From NCBI RefSeq assembly GCF_026914185.1, contig NC_070570.1:372001-436000 (forward strand): a stretch of 64,000 bases of DNA, written 5' to 3'. Under the pieces are notes generated by a model. It saw only the letters and a program-made list of their open reading frames with translations. It did not search any database and had not been told where the DNA came from. The position numbers and the translations under genes are program-made. Shown in pieces: positions 23,345 to 34,452 of the stretch (position 1 is its first letter; the number at the start of each line of letters is the position of its first letter). This DNA comes from Puccinia triticina (Eukaryota; Basidiomycota; Pucciniomycetes; Pucciniales; Pucciniaceae).

Positions 23345-24051
23345 TTGGGATGGTTTTTTTCACGGGCCTGGCGGGCCTGGAGCGGGCTTGAGCGGGCCTT
23401 GAGCGGGCCTGAGACGGGCCTGCCCCAAAAGCACATTGGGTCAGTATTAAAGAAGTTTTGCCTTGACCTGGGAGCTTCTTGGGCTTTTGATGGGCCCAAA
23501 TCTCAACATGGGCTTTTGGTGGTCTAGAAGTATCAACCCGGGCTACTGAATAGCCCATGGGCCTTTGAATTCCCAGAAAGCCCACCATGAGCCCCCACAT
23601 AGCTAATGGGCTCTTGGTGGCCCATGAAGATCCCTATGGGCCAACAGATACTTCCAATGGAAAAGTTCCATCATGGGATCCCATGGGCTTTTTGCTTCCT
23701 TTCTGGGCCACAAAAAGCCCATGGGGAGCTTTTTGGACCACCAAAAGCCCATGAGGGTATCTGTTGTCCCATGGAGATCTTCATGGGCTACCAACAACCC
23801 ATTAGCTATGTGGGGGCTCATGGTGGGCTTTCTGGGAAATCAAAGGCCCATGGGCTATTCATTGGCCCGGGTTGATACTTCTAGATTACCAAAAGCCCAT
23901 GTTGAGATTTTGGGCCCACCAAAAGCCCAAGAAGCTCCCAGGGCAAGGCAAAACTTCTTCAATACTGAGCCAATGTGCTTTTGGGGCAGGCCCGTCTCAG
24001 GCCCGTTCAAGGCCCACTCAAGCCCGCTCCAGGCCCGCCAGGCCCGTGAAA
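23345..24051. mobile_element. Foldback element with ~300-bp inverted arms
   Basis: The two halves are near-perfect inverted copies over about 300 bp. TTTTCACGGGCCTGGCGGG at the left end is mirrored by the sequence ending CCCGTGAAAA near 24051. Each arm begins with five to six spaced GGGCCT/GGGCTT motifs, then carries matching CCCACCATGAGCCCCCACAT stretches. The short centre (about 23660-23745) is the loop. The right end abuts integrase sequence of another Ty3 element at 24052; the left flank is unrelated, so no TSD can be tested. Subterminal motif clusters like these are known in hAT-type MITEs. No transposase is present. Confidence 0.65.
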
Positions 24052-24242
24052 ACCGATCTCTAGAAGTGCAATGGGGGCAGCTTTTCGCCCACAAGTGGAA
24101 CGGCCCCTACCGAATTGTCAAGCAGGTTCAAGGGGGTTCTTACGTCCTCGCGGAGCTTGATGGGACGGAGCTCAAACTCCGTTTCGCGGCGGATCAGGTC
24201 AAGCGGTACTTTCCGCGTGGGGGCATTACTGACCAAAAGTAA
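24052..24242 (+). pseudogene. Integrase C-terminus of a Ty3 element related to C and D (fragment E)
   Basis: The last ~63 residues of integrase, from NRSLEVQWGQLFAHKWNG through GSYVLAELDGTEL to the stop, which is embedded in AAGTAAGT at 24239. It aligns without gaps to the ends of element C (45230-45416) and element D (31670-31860). Everything upstream is lost at the foldback junction. The 3' untranslated part keeps an intron-like module (24239-24355) and the start of the LTR at 24426. Confidence 0.85.
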
Positions 24243-24355
24243 GTCCCCCTCCTTAGTATGCACCTCGGGCTCTACTGCCACCTTCGTCGTAAGCTCTACT
24301 CCAGCCACTGTCGTGAGCCGCCCGCGGGGACCCCTCCTCTTTCCGCATTCTTTAG
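24239..24355 (+). other. Intron-like module, fragment E copy
   Basis: Starts GTAAGTCC at the pol stop, shares TATGCACCTCGGG and GTCGTGAGCC with the modules in C and D, and ends in a pyrimidine tract with TTCTTTAG. It is 117 bp, within the 108-122 bp range of all eight copies. It sits at the same place as the copies at 45413 and 31671. Confidence 0.55.
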
Positions 24356-24425
24356 GTTTTCCCTCTCTCTCTTGGCCGCGAATCCGTAGAAGGAGTCTGG
24401 GGACAGACTCCAAGTGGTGGGTGGA

Positions 24426-25640
24426 TGTGGTGGCCCCTCTCGTGGCCAGCTATTCAGGAGCATCACCGCCGCCAGCAGGATCATCAAGACTCAAGTTTAT
24501 TTTCACTTCCCAAGACTCAATTTCCACGCTGGGGTGGACAGAAATCCGTCATTGGGTCCCGCGACTCAATGAAAGTTGATTAGGTAATCCGACATTGGGT
24601 CCCGCGACTCAATGAAAGTTGATTAGGTAATCCGACATTGGGTCTTGCGACTCAATGAAAGTTATGGTGCAGTCCCGACTCCCCAGGCCTCAAGATCTCT
24701 TCTCATCACATTTCCACCTTCAACTGGCTCCCCTATCTCTCCTTTTCCTTCTGTCCATTTTCCCATCTCCCTTCCTTCTCAGTTCCCCATGCCTCTTCAG
24801 CTTTCTTGGTCCTAACACAGCGCCTGATGTGGGTTTATTTCCTTGTTTGTTTCTGATTTCTTTCTCTTCTGTTTGTTCTGCCTGTCTTGAGTGTTTTCTG
24901 TTTTCTCTTTCCTCTTTTTATTTTCCTCCCTCTGGTTCTTTTCTTCCTGACTCATCACGCTGTGTTTTCCTTAATTTTCCCTTGTGTTGTTTCCTTTCTT
25001 CTTTTTTATCTTGTTTGTTGTGAGTGTGTGCGCGTGTAGCGCGCGGAGGATGTGATGAAATGTATGTGACATGTCGCCCGGAGTCCAAGTTCAGCTCGAA
25101 CTTGGATGATGGGTGGCCATGGCATTCTGATCCCCGGAATACGGACCATCACTGAGCTTATAGATCCTATCTTCAGAGTTTCAACTTACGGGCTCCGCCC
25201 GCCGATCATCCTTCATCAGAGTTTTCCGGATCTTTTTCCTTCCTCTTCCTTAAGATCACATCTCCCTTCCCCTCAAACAAAACAACCGCCGCCGAGGATC
25301 CAAACCCCCGGCGAACTTCTCAAAACCACCCAAAACCCAATAGCTATCCCTGATCCCCCCCATTTTCAGCGCTCATCACCACGGACCACCCAGCCACGAG
25401 GGCAGCCTAAACAGCACCCATCCCCTCACACGACTGCCTCCGCTTGTACGGACAGGAGTCTCTCACCGCGCAGTTCCCAATTTCCGCACCAACGTTCCCG
25501 CTCTTGTCCATTCCCGCTTCCCGCTTGTCATTTGCCCCTGTTGCAGAGTCACGGCTCACCACAGTGGCGCTGTGGTAGTGCTTTGATACTTCCACACTCA
25601 GAGATGCACACAATAGAAAGCTCACTTGAGTATTGAGTCC
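24426..25640 (+). mobile_element. 3' LTR of fragment E (right end uncertain)
   Basis: Begins TGTGGTGGCCCC at the place where elements C and D start their LTRs, after the same GGGACAGACT leader. It shares with the D and G LTRs the CTAACACAGCGCCTG block, the GTCCAAGTTC/GAACTTGGAT hairpin at about 25085-25112, and the GCCGCCGAGGATCCAAAC block near 25290. A three-copy 43-bp repeat lies near its start. I could not fix the CA terminus; 25640 is an estimate. Confidence 0.6.
24549..24664 (+). repeat. 43-bp tandem repeat, three units
   Basis: Three near-identical 43-bp units within the LTR of fragment E. Each contains CATTGGGTC..GACTCAATG, which is itself an inverted repeat. The C, D and G LTRs lack this expansion. 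Confidence 0.8.
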
Positions 25641-25736
25641 CTCTCTGTCCTTTCGCCAATACCCTCCCGCTTCTTAAATTTCAACTGTCCAGGCTGAGTC
25701 AAAGCTTCCTCCGCCTGGATAGCTCGGCCGACAACT

Positions 25737-27065
25737 AAAAATCCTTTGCGGGAGGCTCCGCACAGTGATGCGGTTCCCCGTCGCCCACCTCCTTCACCCA
25801 GTCTCCGCTTTGAGGCTGGAAGATGATCGTCTTGTACTGCTTTCCGTTGTGGAACTACTCTTGGGATGAATAGAGCTGGAGAGGGAATGGTGCTTTAATG
25901 GGCTACCTTTCTGGGAACAAGAAAAAGATATAAGAGTGTGGACTCTTATGGAAAGGTGTGGCTATAGAGGATTCTTGAGGTATGTCTTGAGGGTTACTTT
26001 TCTACTAATCTAATATTTTGTACACAGATAACAAGCTTGTCCAATCTGATTTATTGGCATAAGCAAGGCTAATGATAGGTGACCAGTGATCTGAATTACT
26101 TTGACAGGATCTGATGGGGAACAAATGAAGAGGAAAACAACCCAGTTTATATACACAAGAAAGAGGAGCCATGAGGAAACAAGGATAACCTGAAGGGAAG
26201 CATAGAACATTCTACTTCTATAGGATGAAACAGCCATGTGGTCAGAGTAGTGGGTCAAGGAGTCACATGATGGTGTAATAGTGGGTGGGGATGATGCCAT
26301 CTTCTGGGGGCTATGGTTCAATCTTCCTAGTTAGAGGAGGGGATATGTGAGACATAACAGGGGTAGAATATTCTATGATCTAAGATAGGAGTAGTTAGGC
26401 GTTTCAGGAAGTGTTTCAGGAAGTGTTTCAGGGAGAAATAATCTAGGTGGGGTTTGGGGCTATGTCTAGTATAATGTGTACCATGTTGGGTTTGGAGGGT
26501 GAAGGGTTTCAAGGGTGCTTATACATCTTTGAGCACATGGTTCTAAGGAAACACTAGAAGAAGGGGGTAACATGTGATCTGGGTAGATGTTTGAGACTAG
26601 GGAGAGGGTTTATCCAAGAGAGGGGGAGTGTGGGAAGAGGGAATACTATTATCCAGGGTATGACCATTGAGTGGGGATGTTGAGGGCCTTGGGCTTTGCT
26701 GACAAGGGGGCCAGAGGTATGGGAATTAGTCTTGAGGTGTGACAGCCTTGTGATTGATGGTTGCTGGTTTTCTGGGTAGATCAGGATTGGCTTACCACAC
26801 CGTGAGTCCCTTCCACCCGCATCACTTCCTCTTGCCTTGCGGGGAAGAAGCGCAATTGCGCTTGAAAAGCAAAGAGAGCCGGTCGGCCAAGAATGATTTT
26901 GTGAGACCTGGTCACCAAGAACAATAGCTTTTTGACCACTTTTGCCACCTCCACGGTCTCTGCTTCCGCTATCCCGTCCACTTCCCAAGTAAACCCGCCC
27001 ATCGTGAGGATTTTGATGTGTGTTTTCCGCAGCACTAAACTTTCCCGCACTAGTCCTCCAGCTCC
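25737..27065 (-). pseudogene. Retropepsin-like fragment of a Ty3 element, split by a solo LTR
   Basis: On the minus strand a retropepsin-like C-terminal region reads ILTMGGFTWEVDGIAEAETV and SHKIILGRPALFAFQAQLRF, comparable with LIFGRPFLMDFNATLNF in element C. It breaks at 26804 and resumes in phase at 25843 (KQYKTIIFQPQSGDWVKEV) when the 25848-26799 LTR and one TSD copy are removed. A stop follows at about 25737. The catalytic aspartate region and the rest of pol are not present. The upstream limit (~27065) is uncertain because the Myb-like gene starts at 27273 on the other strand. Confidence 0.5.
25848..26799 (-). mobile_element. Solo LTR (TGTGG type), TSD CCGT
   Basis: A 952-bp solo LTR. 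The plus-strand ends are TGTGGAACTACTC and GGCTTACCACA, flanked by perfect CCGT duplications at 25844-25847 and 26800-26803. A TATATAAAC box on the minus strand near 26150 supports minus orientation. Removing it restores the frame of the surrounding protease fragment. Its terminal bases resemble those of the LTRs at 5065 and 32605, but the body differs, so it is another member of the same broad LTR class. Confidence 0.9.
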
Positions 27066-27272
27066 GCCCACAGCCATGCTGCAGATGTATTCAGTGGTAC
27101 AACTGTGATTAGTGCTCCAAATGGCCAACCCTACACCCCCAGCAAGGCCGATCGCCAATACCAGCGCGCTTGTGGGTATATCCCCCAAACATCCAACCCG
27201 TCGTTGATCCCATATGACGCAGCCCCCCTGGCCCCTCGGTAACAGCACCCGCCTGTCCAATCCCGCCTTCCA

Positions 27273-30260
27273 ATGGCTCCCCAGCAAGCAGCCGGCCAGT
27301 ATATCCCTATGAATGTGCACCGCGGTGGCCAGTACTTACCAAACACCCACACGGGGATCAAACAAACAACCCCCAGTGGTGCAATCACCTACAACCCGGA
27401 AGCCTGTGTCCAGTATGTGCCGATAGATGCAGCGGCCCTCAATCACCTACTCCCCAGCTTGGAATCCCTCGGTCTGGCTAGTCTTCCCAACCCCGCCGGC
27501 CCAATTCCTCACTCGGCTATCCCTCTCAAACAACCACCTGCAACTGCTCCCGCCGCGCTTGCCTCCAGTGACAAAAAGCGGGCCCGGGGCTCGGCGCGCA
27601 AGGCCAAACAATTGGCAGAACAAATTGGCAAGGATGACGAGGAGGCAGCGGTTGGGCGTGCCTACCAGTTGAAGAAGGCCGCGGGCCGGGCTGCCAGTGT
27701 CAAGGACAAGGCCGCGGCAAAACGAGCACTTGGCATTATCCGCGAGACGGAGTCATCTGCCGTTGTTCCTCGCTTGGTATGGGGGGATGCCAACTCCCTT
27801 GAGCTCCTGGCGTTCTGGAGATCCATGAAGGATACGCACACTGAGCTCAAGAATAAGGAGGCCGGCTTCAAGAACTTCAGAAAGTTCGCCAAGGATTTCG
27901 AACTTGATCCGGATCTATTCCCCCTCCTGGCTGAGCTCGATTGCGCGCAGTTGAAGCGTCGATACGACGCCATAATGGTGCTTTATAGGGTATGTTTCAC
28001 CCCCCTGAATTGTGTGGCTCATGGGCGCATGAACTAATTCTTTCCTCCGTCTCAGGCTGTTAAGGATGTTGTCGCTCGTTCCCGGAGTGAGGCGATTCAT
28101 GCTGCGTTGGCCGAGGAAAAACTCTCCCTACCGGTATGCTCCTTTCCCATTGGCCCTTGTTGATGGGTTATAAATTCTGACTTATGCTTCATTGTCTGTA
28201 AGCTTTGGGAATTCCTGTGCAATATGTACAGTGGTAACCAAGCCGCAGATGGCTTTGGTCACAAGGAATTGGGACAGTCCTCTGAAGATGTCAGCCGGGC
28301 TACTATAATAAGTTAGAGCCCGGCTAACAATTCTAGCATATGTAGTAGTGGCGCAAAGGGCCGCTAAAGATAAGATAGAAAATACATTCTTTCACTATTA
28401 GTAGCGGCGCAGAGCGCTGCGCACAAGGATAGAAAGGGTATTCATTAATGAATATTAATTGCAGCGCACCAGAAACTATGCAATACATATCCCCTCAAAC
28501 CTTAAACCAAGTTGAGGGGTGAATAGTAGAACTCCAGCCGAAAACGGCTGGAGAACCAGTTATGAATTGGTTGAAACCCGTTCTCAAGGTAAGAGAACGG
28601 GTTGCGAGACATTCTCCAGTTCGATAGAACTAGGAGAAACAACAACAGAAGGACCGATGTGAAACGGCCAGAGGAGTGTAGCAGTAAAATGAACTACTGA
28701 ATCTCCCCGGCCGCAGATGAACAGTCCGAGAATGACTAGAAAATCAAATACCCTCCCTCGGATCAAGGGAGAGAACCCGTCATCTCCAAAAGATGAATGA
28801 CAGGAGCGATGTGGATACTAGAATTCTCGAACGCTCCTGTCCACGCTCTACTCCTCCGGCCGAAGAACCGAAGGAAGGATAACTAAACAGAGCTACAACC
28901 CTACCGGTTGTAGCTCAAATATATAAATGGGGGCCTTTGGGCGATTCAAGGTCCCCCAGATACATTTATAACCACTTTGAAGCTTTTCCCATCTCGCCCT
29001 CGTCTAATTGACCTGTGCGCCAGCCGGACCTTGCCTCGACCTCGGTTTACTTGAATCAGTAGTCTTTTTTACCGCAGACCCTCGCTGAGAGTAAGTCTGC
29101 GTTTTTTCCCTTTTCTATCGGGATTTTATCCCAAACTATATCCTGGGTGCGAGTAATCGCGCAACTACCCCCTTTAGTCACAGGACACAAAAACCCCTGC
29201 GCATTTGGTGCGCAGGCCCTGTAAGAACCGCGGAGGGCACTAAACCACCCCAGGCGCCCCTGGCCCCTCCGTTAACCTCTTTTTTTGTTTCATTAGAAGT
29301 AGCTTTTCCTAAGCTACTTTGCACTTCTACCGCGCATTTGCTGCGCGCTACATCGCACCGTGCTCTGTCGCCGGCGTAGCTAGAGGAGTATTCATACTCT
29401 TGGCATCACCGAGCCTGACAGAAGACAAGTACTCTGATGCGGGAGTGGGGGCTCCAATTTCCGATTTGGACGAGGACAATGCGGAAGGAGCTCCACCCAA
29501 CAAACGGGGCGCCCCCAAGCCTCGTAGACTTGGCAAAAACCACCGTCTATCCGACCAACTAACGCCCGCCGAGAGGGCGCTAGACCCATCGTTGGATGAT
29601 GAGCTCTCAGAACCCCCGACGGCTAGATCGACCCATAGGGTCCCTGCAAGCAAAACCGCACCAGTTTCGACCCCCACCCCTGGATCAACTGGACTTAATG
29701 GTCGCCCGCCGACTGTTGGCGCCAGCGTCCCCCGCCGCCGGGGCCGGACTGAAGAGGCCCCGAAGAAGGACACCAGTGATGCGATGGCCCTGAGGGCCTT
29801 GATGGCAAAGACGCAGGAGACGAATACCGCCTGGATGATGGACAAACGGGCTTGTTCCGAAGCGACACGCAAGGAATAATGGTTAGCTGAGTCGGAGCAG
29901 AGGCGATTGATGGAGGAGGTGCGAAGGGACAAACATCGTGAGGCGGCGGCGCGGGACGAACGCAAGGATTGACAACGCCAAGATGACCTGGCTCAAGCCA
30001 AAATGGACCGTGAGGAGGCTAAGGAGCGATCTCGAGATGTGGAGCGCAAGGCGGATCAAGATTTGGTCTTAAAGCTTGCAGAGGCCAAAGAACGACAGCG
30101 CGAGGCGGACCGGAAGGCTGAGCGCGAAGAGGCCCAGTTAGCCAGACTGGAGGAGGCTCGTCGATACGAGGCGGCTCAGGCCCGCCAGGAGCAGTCCCGC
30201 CAGGCATACGATGCGGCGATGTTAGCTATCTTGGGAAACTTGGGTGCCAGAGGGCCGTGA
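27273..30260 (+). pseudogene. Myb/SANT-like gene with two introns, split by an LTR
   Basis: Exon 1 (27273-27989) encodes a P/Q-rich start, a basic K/R/A segment and a Myb/SANT-like region (LELLAFWRSMKDTHTELKNK ... LKRRYDAIMVLYR). Exon 2 is 28056-28133 and exon 3 starts at 28203; the introns are 66 and 69 bp with GTATG donors and CAG/AAG acceptors, all in phase. The LTR at 28289-29420 interrupts the acidic region, and removing it with one GAAGA copy joins SSED to KYSDAG in frame. The C-terminus (29880-30260) is a long E/R/K/A-rich coiled coil like NAM-associated or trihelix-type proteins. Stops TAA at 29877 and TGA at ~29970 look like C-to-T changes. Role unknown; it may be transposon-derived. 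Confidence 0.65.
28289..29420 (+). mobile_element. Solo LTR (TGTCAGCC type), TSD GAAGA
   Basis: An 1132-bp insertion starting TGTCAGCCGGGC and ending GAGCCTGACA, flanked by perfect GAAGA duplications (28284-28288 and 29421-29425). It opens with an AGCCGGGCT/AGCCCGGCT hairpin and continues as a chain of hairpins, for example GAGCTACAACC/GGTTGTAGCTC near 28890. A TATATAAAT box near 28920 fits a plus-strand promoter. The termini match those of the element F LTR. No coding domain is present, so it is a solo LTR. Confidence 0.85.
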
Positions 30261-30634
30261 GGGATGTCTCTCCTTCCCTTGCCCTGACTCTCCTCGCGGC
30301 CCTTGCGGCCCAGTTGCGATCAGATGATTTTTCTTCACATTGTTGTCTCTCCCTTGCTTGGTCCCTCCTCGCGCCCCGCTGGCATTTGGATGATTTTTCA
30401 TGTTATTGTATATAGCATTCTCTATTTTACAAATAACATACACGGTCTCAGTTTTACTGGTACATCGGACATCTGTTGGCAGCTCGGTCCAACGGGCCTG
30501 AAGAACTATTCCCACCGCACCAATTTGGGGGTGAGGTTGGGACTTATCATATCCTTTGCGATATGAATATCCAGCGGCCCGTGTCTTGGCCTGTATTGCG
30601 GCCGCTACCACAAATCAGCCGGGGGGGGGGGCGC
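30261..30634. other. No gene seen
   Basis: Sequence between the end of the Myb-like frame and the D LTR. It holds a run of ten G at 30621-30630 and no recognisable coding or RNA feature. Confidence 0.4.
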
Positions 30635-31506
30635 TGATATAAAGCTCTATTGGAGCAGAGGGATTTCCCTAGTCCCAATATTCCCTCAACTCAATGGCCA
30701 TCACGGGCCCCACCACCCGAAGCGCTCGCAGGGCCATGAATACGTACGACGAACTAATCGCCTCCACCCCAGCACAACCGCTATGGAGCTCCGCTCAGTG
30801 GGGCCGGCGGCAGCGCTGTGAGGGGAAGGTGTCAAGTGACTGCCCTCAAACTGATCCGAGTGAAATCGCCGGTGTGATCGAAAATAGATAGCTAGTGGGG
30901 GGGGTGGTTTTGAGAGTTCGCCGTGGTTTGGATCCTCGGCGGCGTTTGTGTTTGGGCGTTGAGTTTCAGGGATCAGGCTTGGTGCGCAGGTATCGGAAAA
31001 TAATCCAAAGTCAATCAAATTTCTTGATAGCCCGTCGTGGATCAGACTGAATGCTATGGCCTCCTATCCTCCAAGTTCGCCGGGAACTTGGATTCCTGGA
31101 GGCCTGTCACAGACGTTTCATCATCTCCTCGCGCGCCGTGCGCGCGCACACAACACAAACAACAGAGAAAAGAAAAGAAACAGACAACATGAAGAGGAGA
31201 AAAACAAAGAAACAGAACCAAGAGCTGAAAAACATGAAACCAATGAGAACACTAAGCAATGAAAGAGGAACCAAGAGGAATGAAAATAAACATGACCATG
31301 AAAAGAAAGAAACAGCCCAGAAATAAAAGACAAACAAACAAGAATAAACCCACAGACAGATCTGTGTTAGGACCAAGAAAGAAAAGATGAGACAGGAAGG
31401 GAAGTGAGGAATAATAAGAAGGAAGGGGAGGAAGCTGGACTTGAGAATTGAGAATTGAGTCTTGAGTCTTGAGAATCTTGAGTCTTGAACCGGTGTGGCC
31501 ACCACA
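30635..31506 (-). mobile_element. 3' LTR of element D (inner end uncertain)
   Basis: On the minus strand it begins TGTGGTGGCCAC at 31506, directly after the same pre-LTR leader as elements C and E. It shares the ATCCAAGTTC/GAACTTGGAG hairpin near 31070-31095 and the GCCGCCGAGGATCCAAAC block. The other end is placed at 30635 because TGATATAAAG there is preceded by GCGC and the resulting 872 bp fits the 814-908 bp of its relatives. That end lacks independent support. The D 5' end is missing, so no TSD test is possible. Confidence 0.55.
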
Positions 31507-31557
31507 TCTACCCCCAACTTGCAGTCTATCCCTAGACTGCTCCTGCCGCGCACCATC

Positions 31558-31671
31558 CTAAAACGCAAGAAACAAAAGAAGGTCCCGCCGGGCTCACATG
31601 TGTGGCAATTGTAATGCTTACAAACAAACGGTAGAGGATACCCTGAGGTGCATACACATGGGAGGACTTAC
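31558..31671 (-). other. Intron-like module, element D copy c
   Basis: Begins GTAAGTCCTCCCA at the pol stop, keeps TATGCACCTC, GCCACACATGTGAGC and a long pyrimidine tract, and ends GCGTTTTAG. It is 114 bp and collinear with 45413-45534 in C. Confidence 0.55.
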
Positions 31672-32604
31672 TTTTGCTCAGAAGTGCCTCCACGGGGAAA
31701 ATATTGTTTGACCTGATCCGCCGCACACCAGCGCTTCAGCTCCGTGCCGTCCAGCTCCGCCAAGACGTAAGAACCTCCGTTAACTTGCTTCACGATTCTA
31801 TACGGGCTGTTCCACTTGTGGGCAAAGAGTTGTCCCCACTGTACTTCGAGAGAACGGTTGTGAGCAAGCACTAGGTCGCCGGGCGAGAGAGAATGACGAA
31901 GTTGGCTGGCGTTCCTTTCTTCCCAGTAGCGGACGGACTCTCCACAAGATTTCATCATCCGATCATAAGCAAGCTGACGAGTTTCTTCGCTCCGTTTGAA
32001 TTGTCTAGACCAAGCCACGAGCAGGTCAGAGGTTTCACGAACCGCCTCCCAATCAACTCCTAGAAAAGATTCTATGTCAAGGTCAATGGGCAAAGCCGCC
32101 CGCTGTCCGAAAACAATTTTGTACGGCGAGTGCGAGTATCTGGTCGTGCGTTTCGCCGAGGTCCGATCAGCGAAAAGAACTAGTGGCAAGAACTTTTGAC
32201 AGTTCTTGCCTGACTCGCCTGCCAACTTGATTAGGGCGGACTTGAGCGGCGCATGTCCCCTCTCGACCATGCCTTGAGCTTTGGGGTAATAAGGAGTTGA
32301 CACCCTATGCTGGCCTGGCAGTGCTCTCAACATTTCTGCCAGTGCACCGCCGAACTCCGATCCACCGTCTGTCGAGTAAGCCCGCGCCAAACCATATCTC
32401 ATTGTCCAGTGCTCTTGGAGGAAAGCGGCCACGGATTCTGAGTTGATGTTGTTGAGGAATTTTGCCTCAACCCAGCCTGAGAAATCGTCACGAGTGACAA
32501 TCAGATACTTTGCACCCCCGGCCTTGATGTGTACCACATCCATCTACACACGTCCAAACACGGTCTGTTCGCCAGTTGGGTATCTCGCCTCTGCGGGTCG
32601 CCGG

Positions 32605-33541
32605 TGTGGTAGAGGGAAAAGTGAAAAATCAAAAGTTTTTTTCTATACTACATATTTACTCACAATACGCCTCAAGATACCACCAAATGGACCCCAGAAA
32701 TGGATTCTACGGCCAATTTTACCCCTAGTCACCACTGGAAGCATCACCTGAACTCCGCAGGATTGGAACCTACACTTCTTTGGACACTGGACACCCATCA
32801 CACGTTCAGCATACCCAGTCACCAGCCTGTCACAAGACTCAAGTCAAGGATCACAGCATTATGCTTATACACATCACAGGATACAAACATACATCTCCCC
32901 ATCAGACTACAGTCATTACATATTATCAAGTACTCTAGTTCTATTTCCATATTATGAGGTCATCACAATCACACACTGACTCTGCAGCCTCAGAATTCAT
33001 TTATGCACCCCCTGCATCCACCTGTCAACTCATGCAGTCTACTGTCACTTTACGCAGCCTTCATGCGGCCCTACTGCATTCTTATGACATCATTTATGTA
33101 CCCCTGACACATTATGACATCATTTGTATCTACTCCCACCAGCTAGAATCCCTCACACTGTTGTCTAGATTAGTTGAAACCCTAACCCACAAGCCCTCTG
33201 GGGCTCCACTTTTGTCTATATAAGGAGCTCTCTCCTCCCCAGTTATCAGCTCCTCAGTTCATTACTCACCAATCACAGTCACCCCAACATTTACAATTAC
33301 AGTCTTACATATACTTAACAACCTACATACATGACAACCCTTACATTAACAATAACAACAATTTATTTAGTGTCATCAACAAGCTTATCTTGAACCAACC
33401 AACCCTATCACTTCATTAAAACTTGCCAAGCTTCCCTTGGTGGGTCTTGTTATCTGATAGTATAGAAGGGCAGAGTTTGCACCTCCATCATCCCCTTCTC
33501 CATTCAGCAGAAGGTTCTCAGGAACACTTTTGAGTCTTACA
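32605..33541 (+). mobile_element. Solo LTR (TGTGG type), TSD CCGG
   Basis: A 937-bp solo LTR starting TGTGGTAGAGGG and ending GAGTCTTACA, flanked by perfect CCGG duplications (32601-32604 and 33542-33545). A TATATAAG box lies at 33217-33224, upstream of CTCTCTCCTCCCC. It is the same family as the LTR at 5065-6300, in opposite orientation. It interrupts the integrase of element D; deleting it leaves an alignment to C without gap. An apparent frame at 33518-34021 crosses its end and is not a separate gene. Confidence 0.92.
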
Positions 33542-34113
33542 CCGGAGGTCTTGCTTTTGACAAGCCTTGCAGCTCTGGCACCATTGAATAACAGCCTGCT
33601 TCAACCTCGGCCACCAGAACCTCTCTGACGTCCGCCTATACGTCTTGGCCACTCCGCGGTGACCCAAGTCTTTGTGGAGTTGTTGGAGGATCATTTGCTG
33701 TTTATCCGGAATGGTTACGACAATCCTTGGCAGCAGGGTGCCTCTCTTCATGAGGCGCCCTGCTTGGACAAAAAATTCTGATGATTTCCTCTTCATCGCC
33801 TGAAACGTTTTGGAGTCCATCCCTTCTGGTCTCACCAAACTCGTCAGAAAGTCTTCGAGCTGTCGCCAGAATCCCTCCTGGTGTCCTGAATATGCCTGAG
33901 GGGATAAGTCAGCTGCAAAACCATGAACCAGCCTGGTATGTGGGGCGTCCTCGTCAAACTCCGACGAGGGCGGATCAGACTCATCGTCTGCCTGAGGTCG
34001 TCTAGAAAGGCCGTCCGGCATCGTGAAAAGCTTTCCCTGTCAATGAACGATGTCAAAACTGAAAAGGTGGATGAAAGCCACCCAGCGCGTCATCGGCGTG
34101 TTGGGTAGGCTGG

Positions 34114-34452
34114 TGTGAGCCCCACCCTTGGGGGTCTCACAGAATTTTACATAGCCTTTCACATGCTTACATCATTACAGACTTTCCACGAGTACATAGA
34201 CTTGCCTCCTCCCCCACCTTCCTAGTCCGGTAGAGAGTTTTCCCTCTCTCCGGTCTAGGTAAGCCATTCCTCCTTTTCCCCTTCTTCTCCCTCTTCCAGT
34301 TGTACTTACAGAGAGAGTTTTCCCTCTCTCCGGTCTAGTTACCTGCAATATAGTCCCCCCCACGATGATACTAGAACGTTCTCCGGCTCTCTGCCTTGTC
34401 CCTTGCGCCCCTCGACGACAATCAGTGAAGACCCCTATTTAGGAGTCTTACA
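34114..34452. mobile_element. Small solo LTR, 339 bp, TSD GCTGG
   Basis: Starts TGTGAGCCCCAC and ends GGAGTCTTACA, with perfect 5-bp duplications GCTGG (34109-34113 and 34453-34457). It contains a direct repeat of GAGAGTTTTCCCTCTCTCCG at about 34223 and 34314. Orientation is not determined; the 5-bp duplication separates it from the TGTGG family. It splits the RNase H/connection region of element D, and excision restores alignment with element C. Confidence 0.85.

Noticed and set aside
28301..29398. A TACT target duplication for the insertion in the Myb-like gene
   Set aside because: It also restores a frame, but the ends lack TG/CA. The GAAGA solution gives TGTCAGCC/GCCTGACA termini, a perfect 5-bp duplication and a better protein join.
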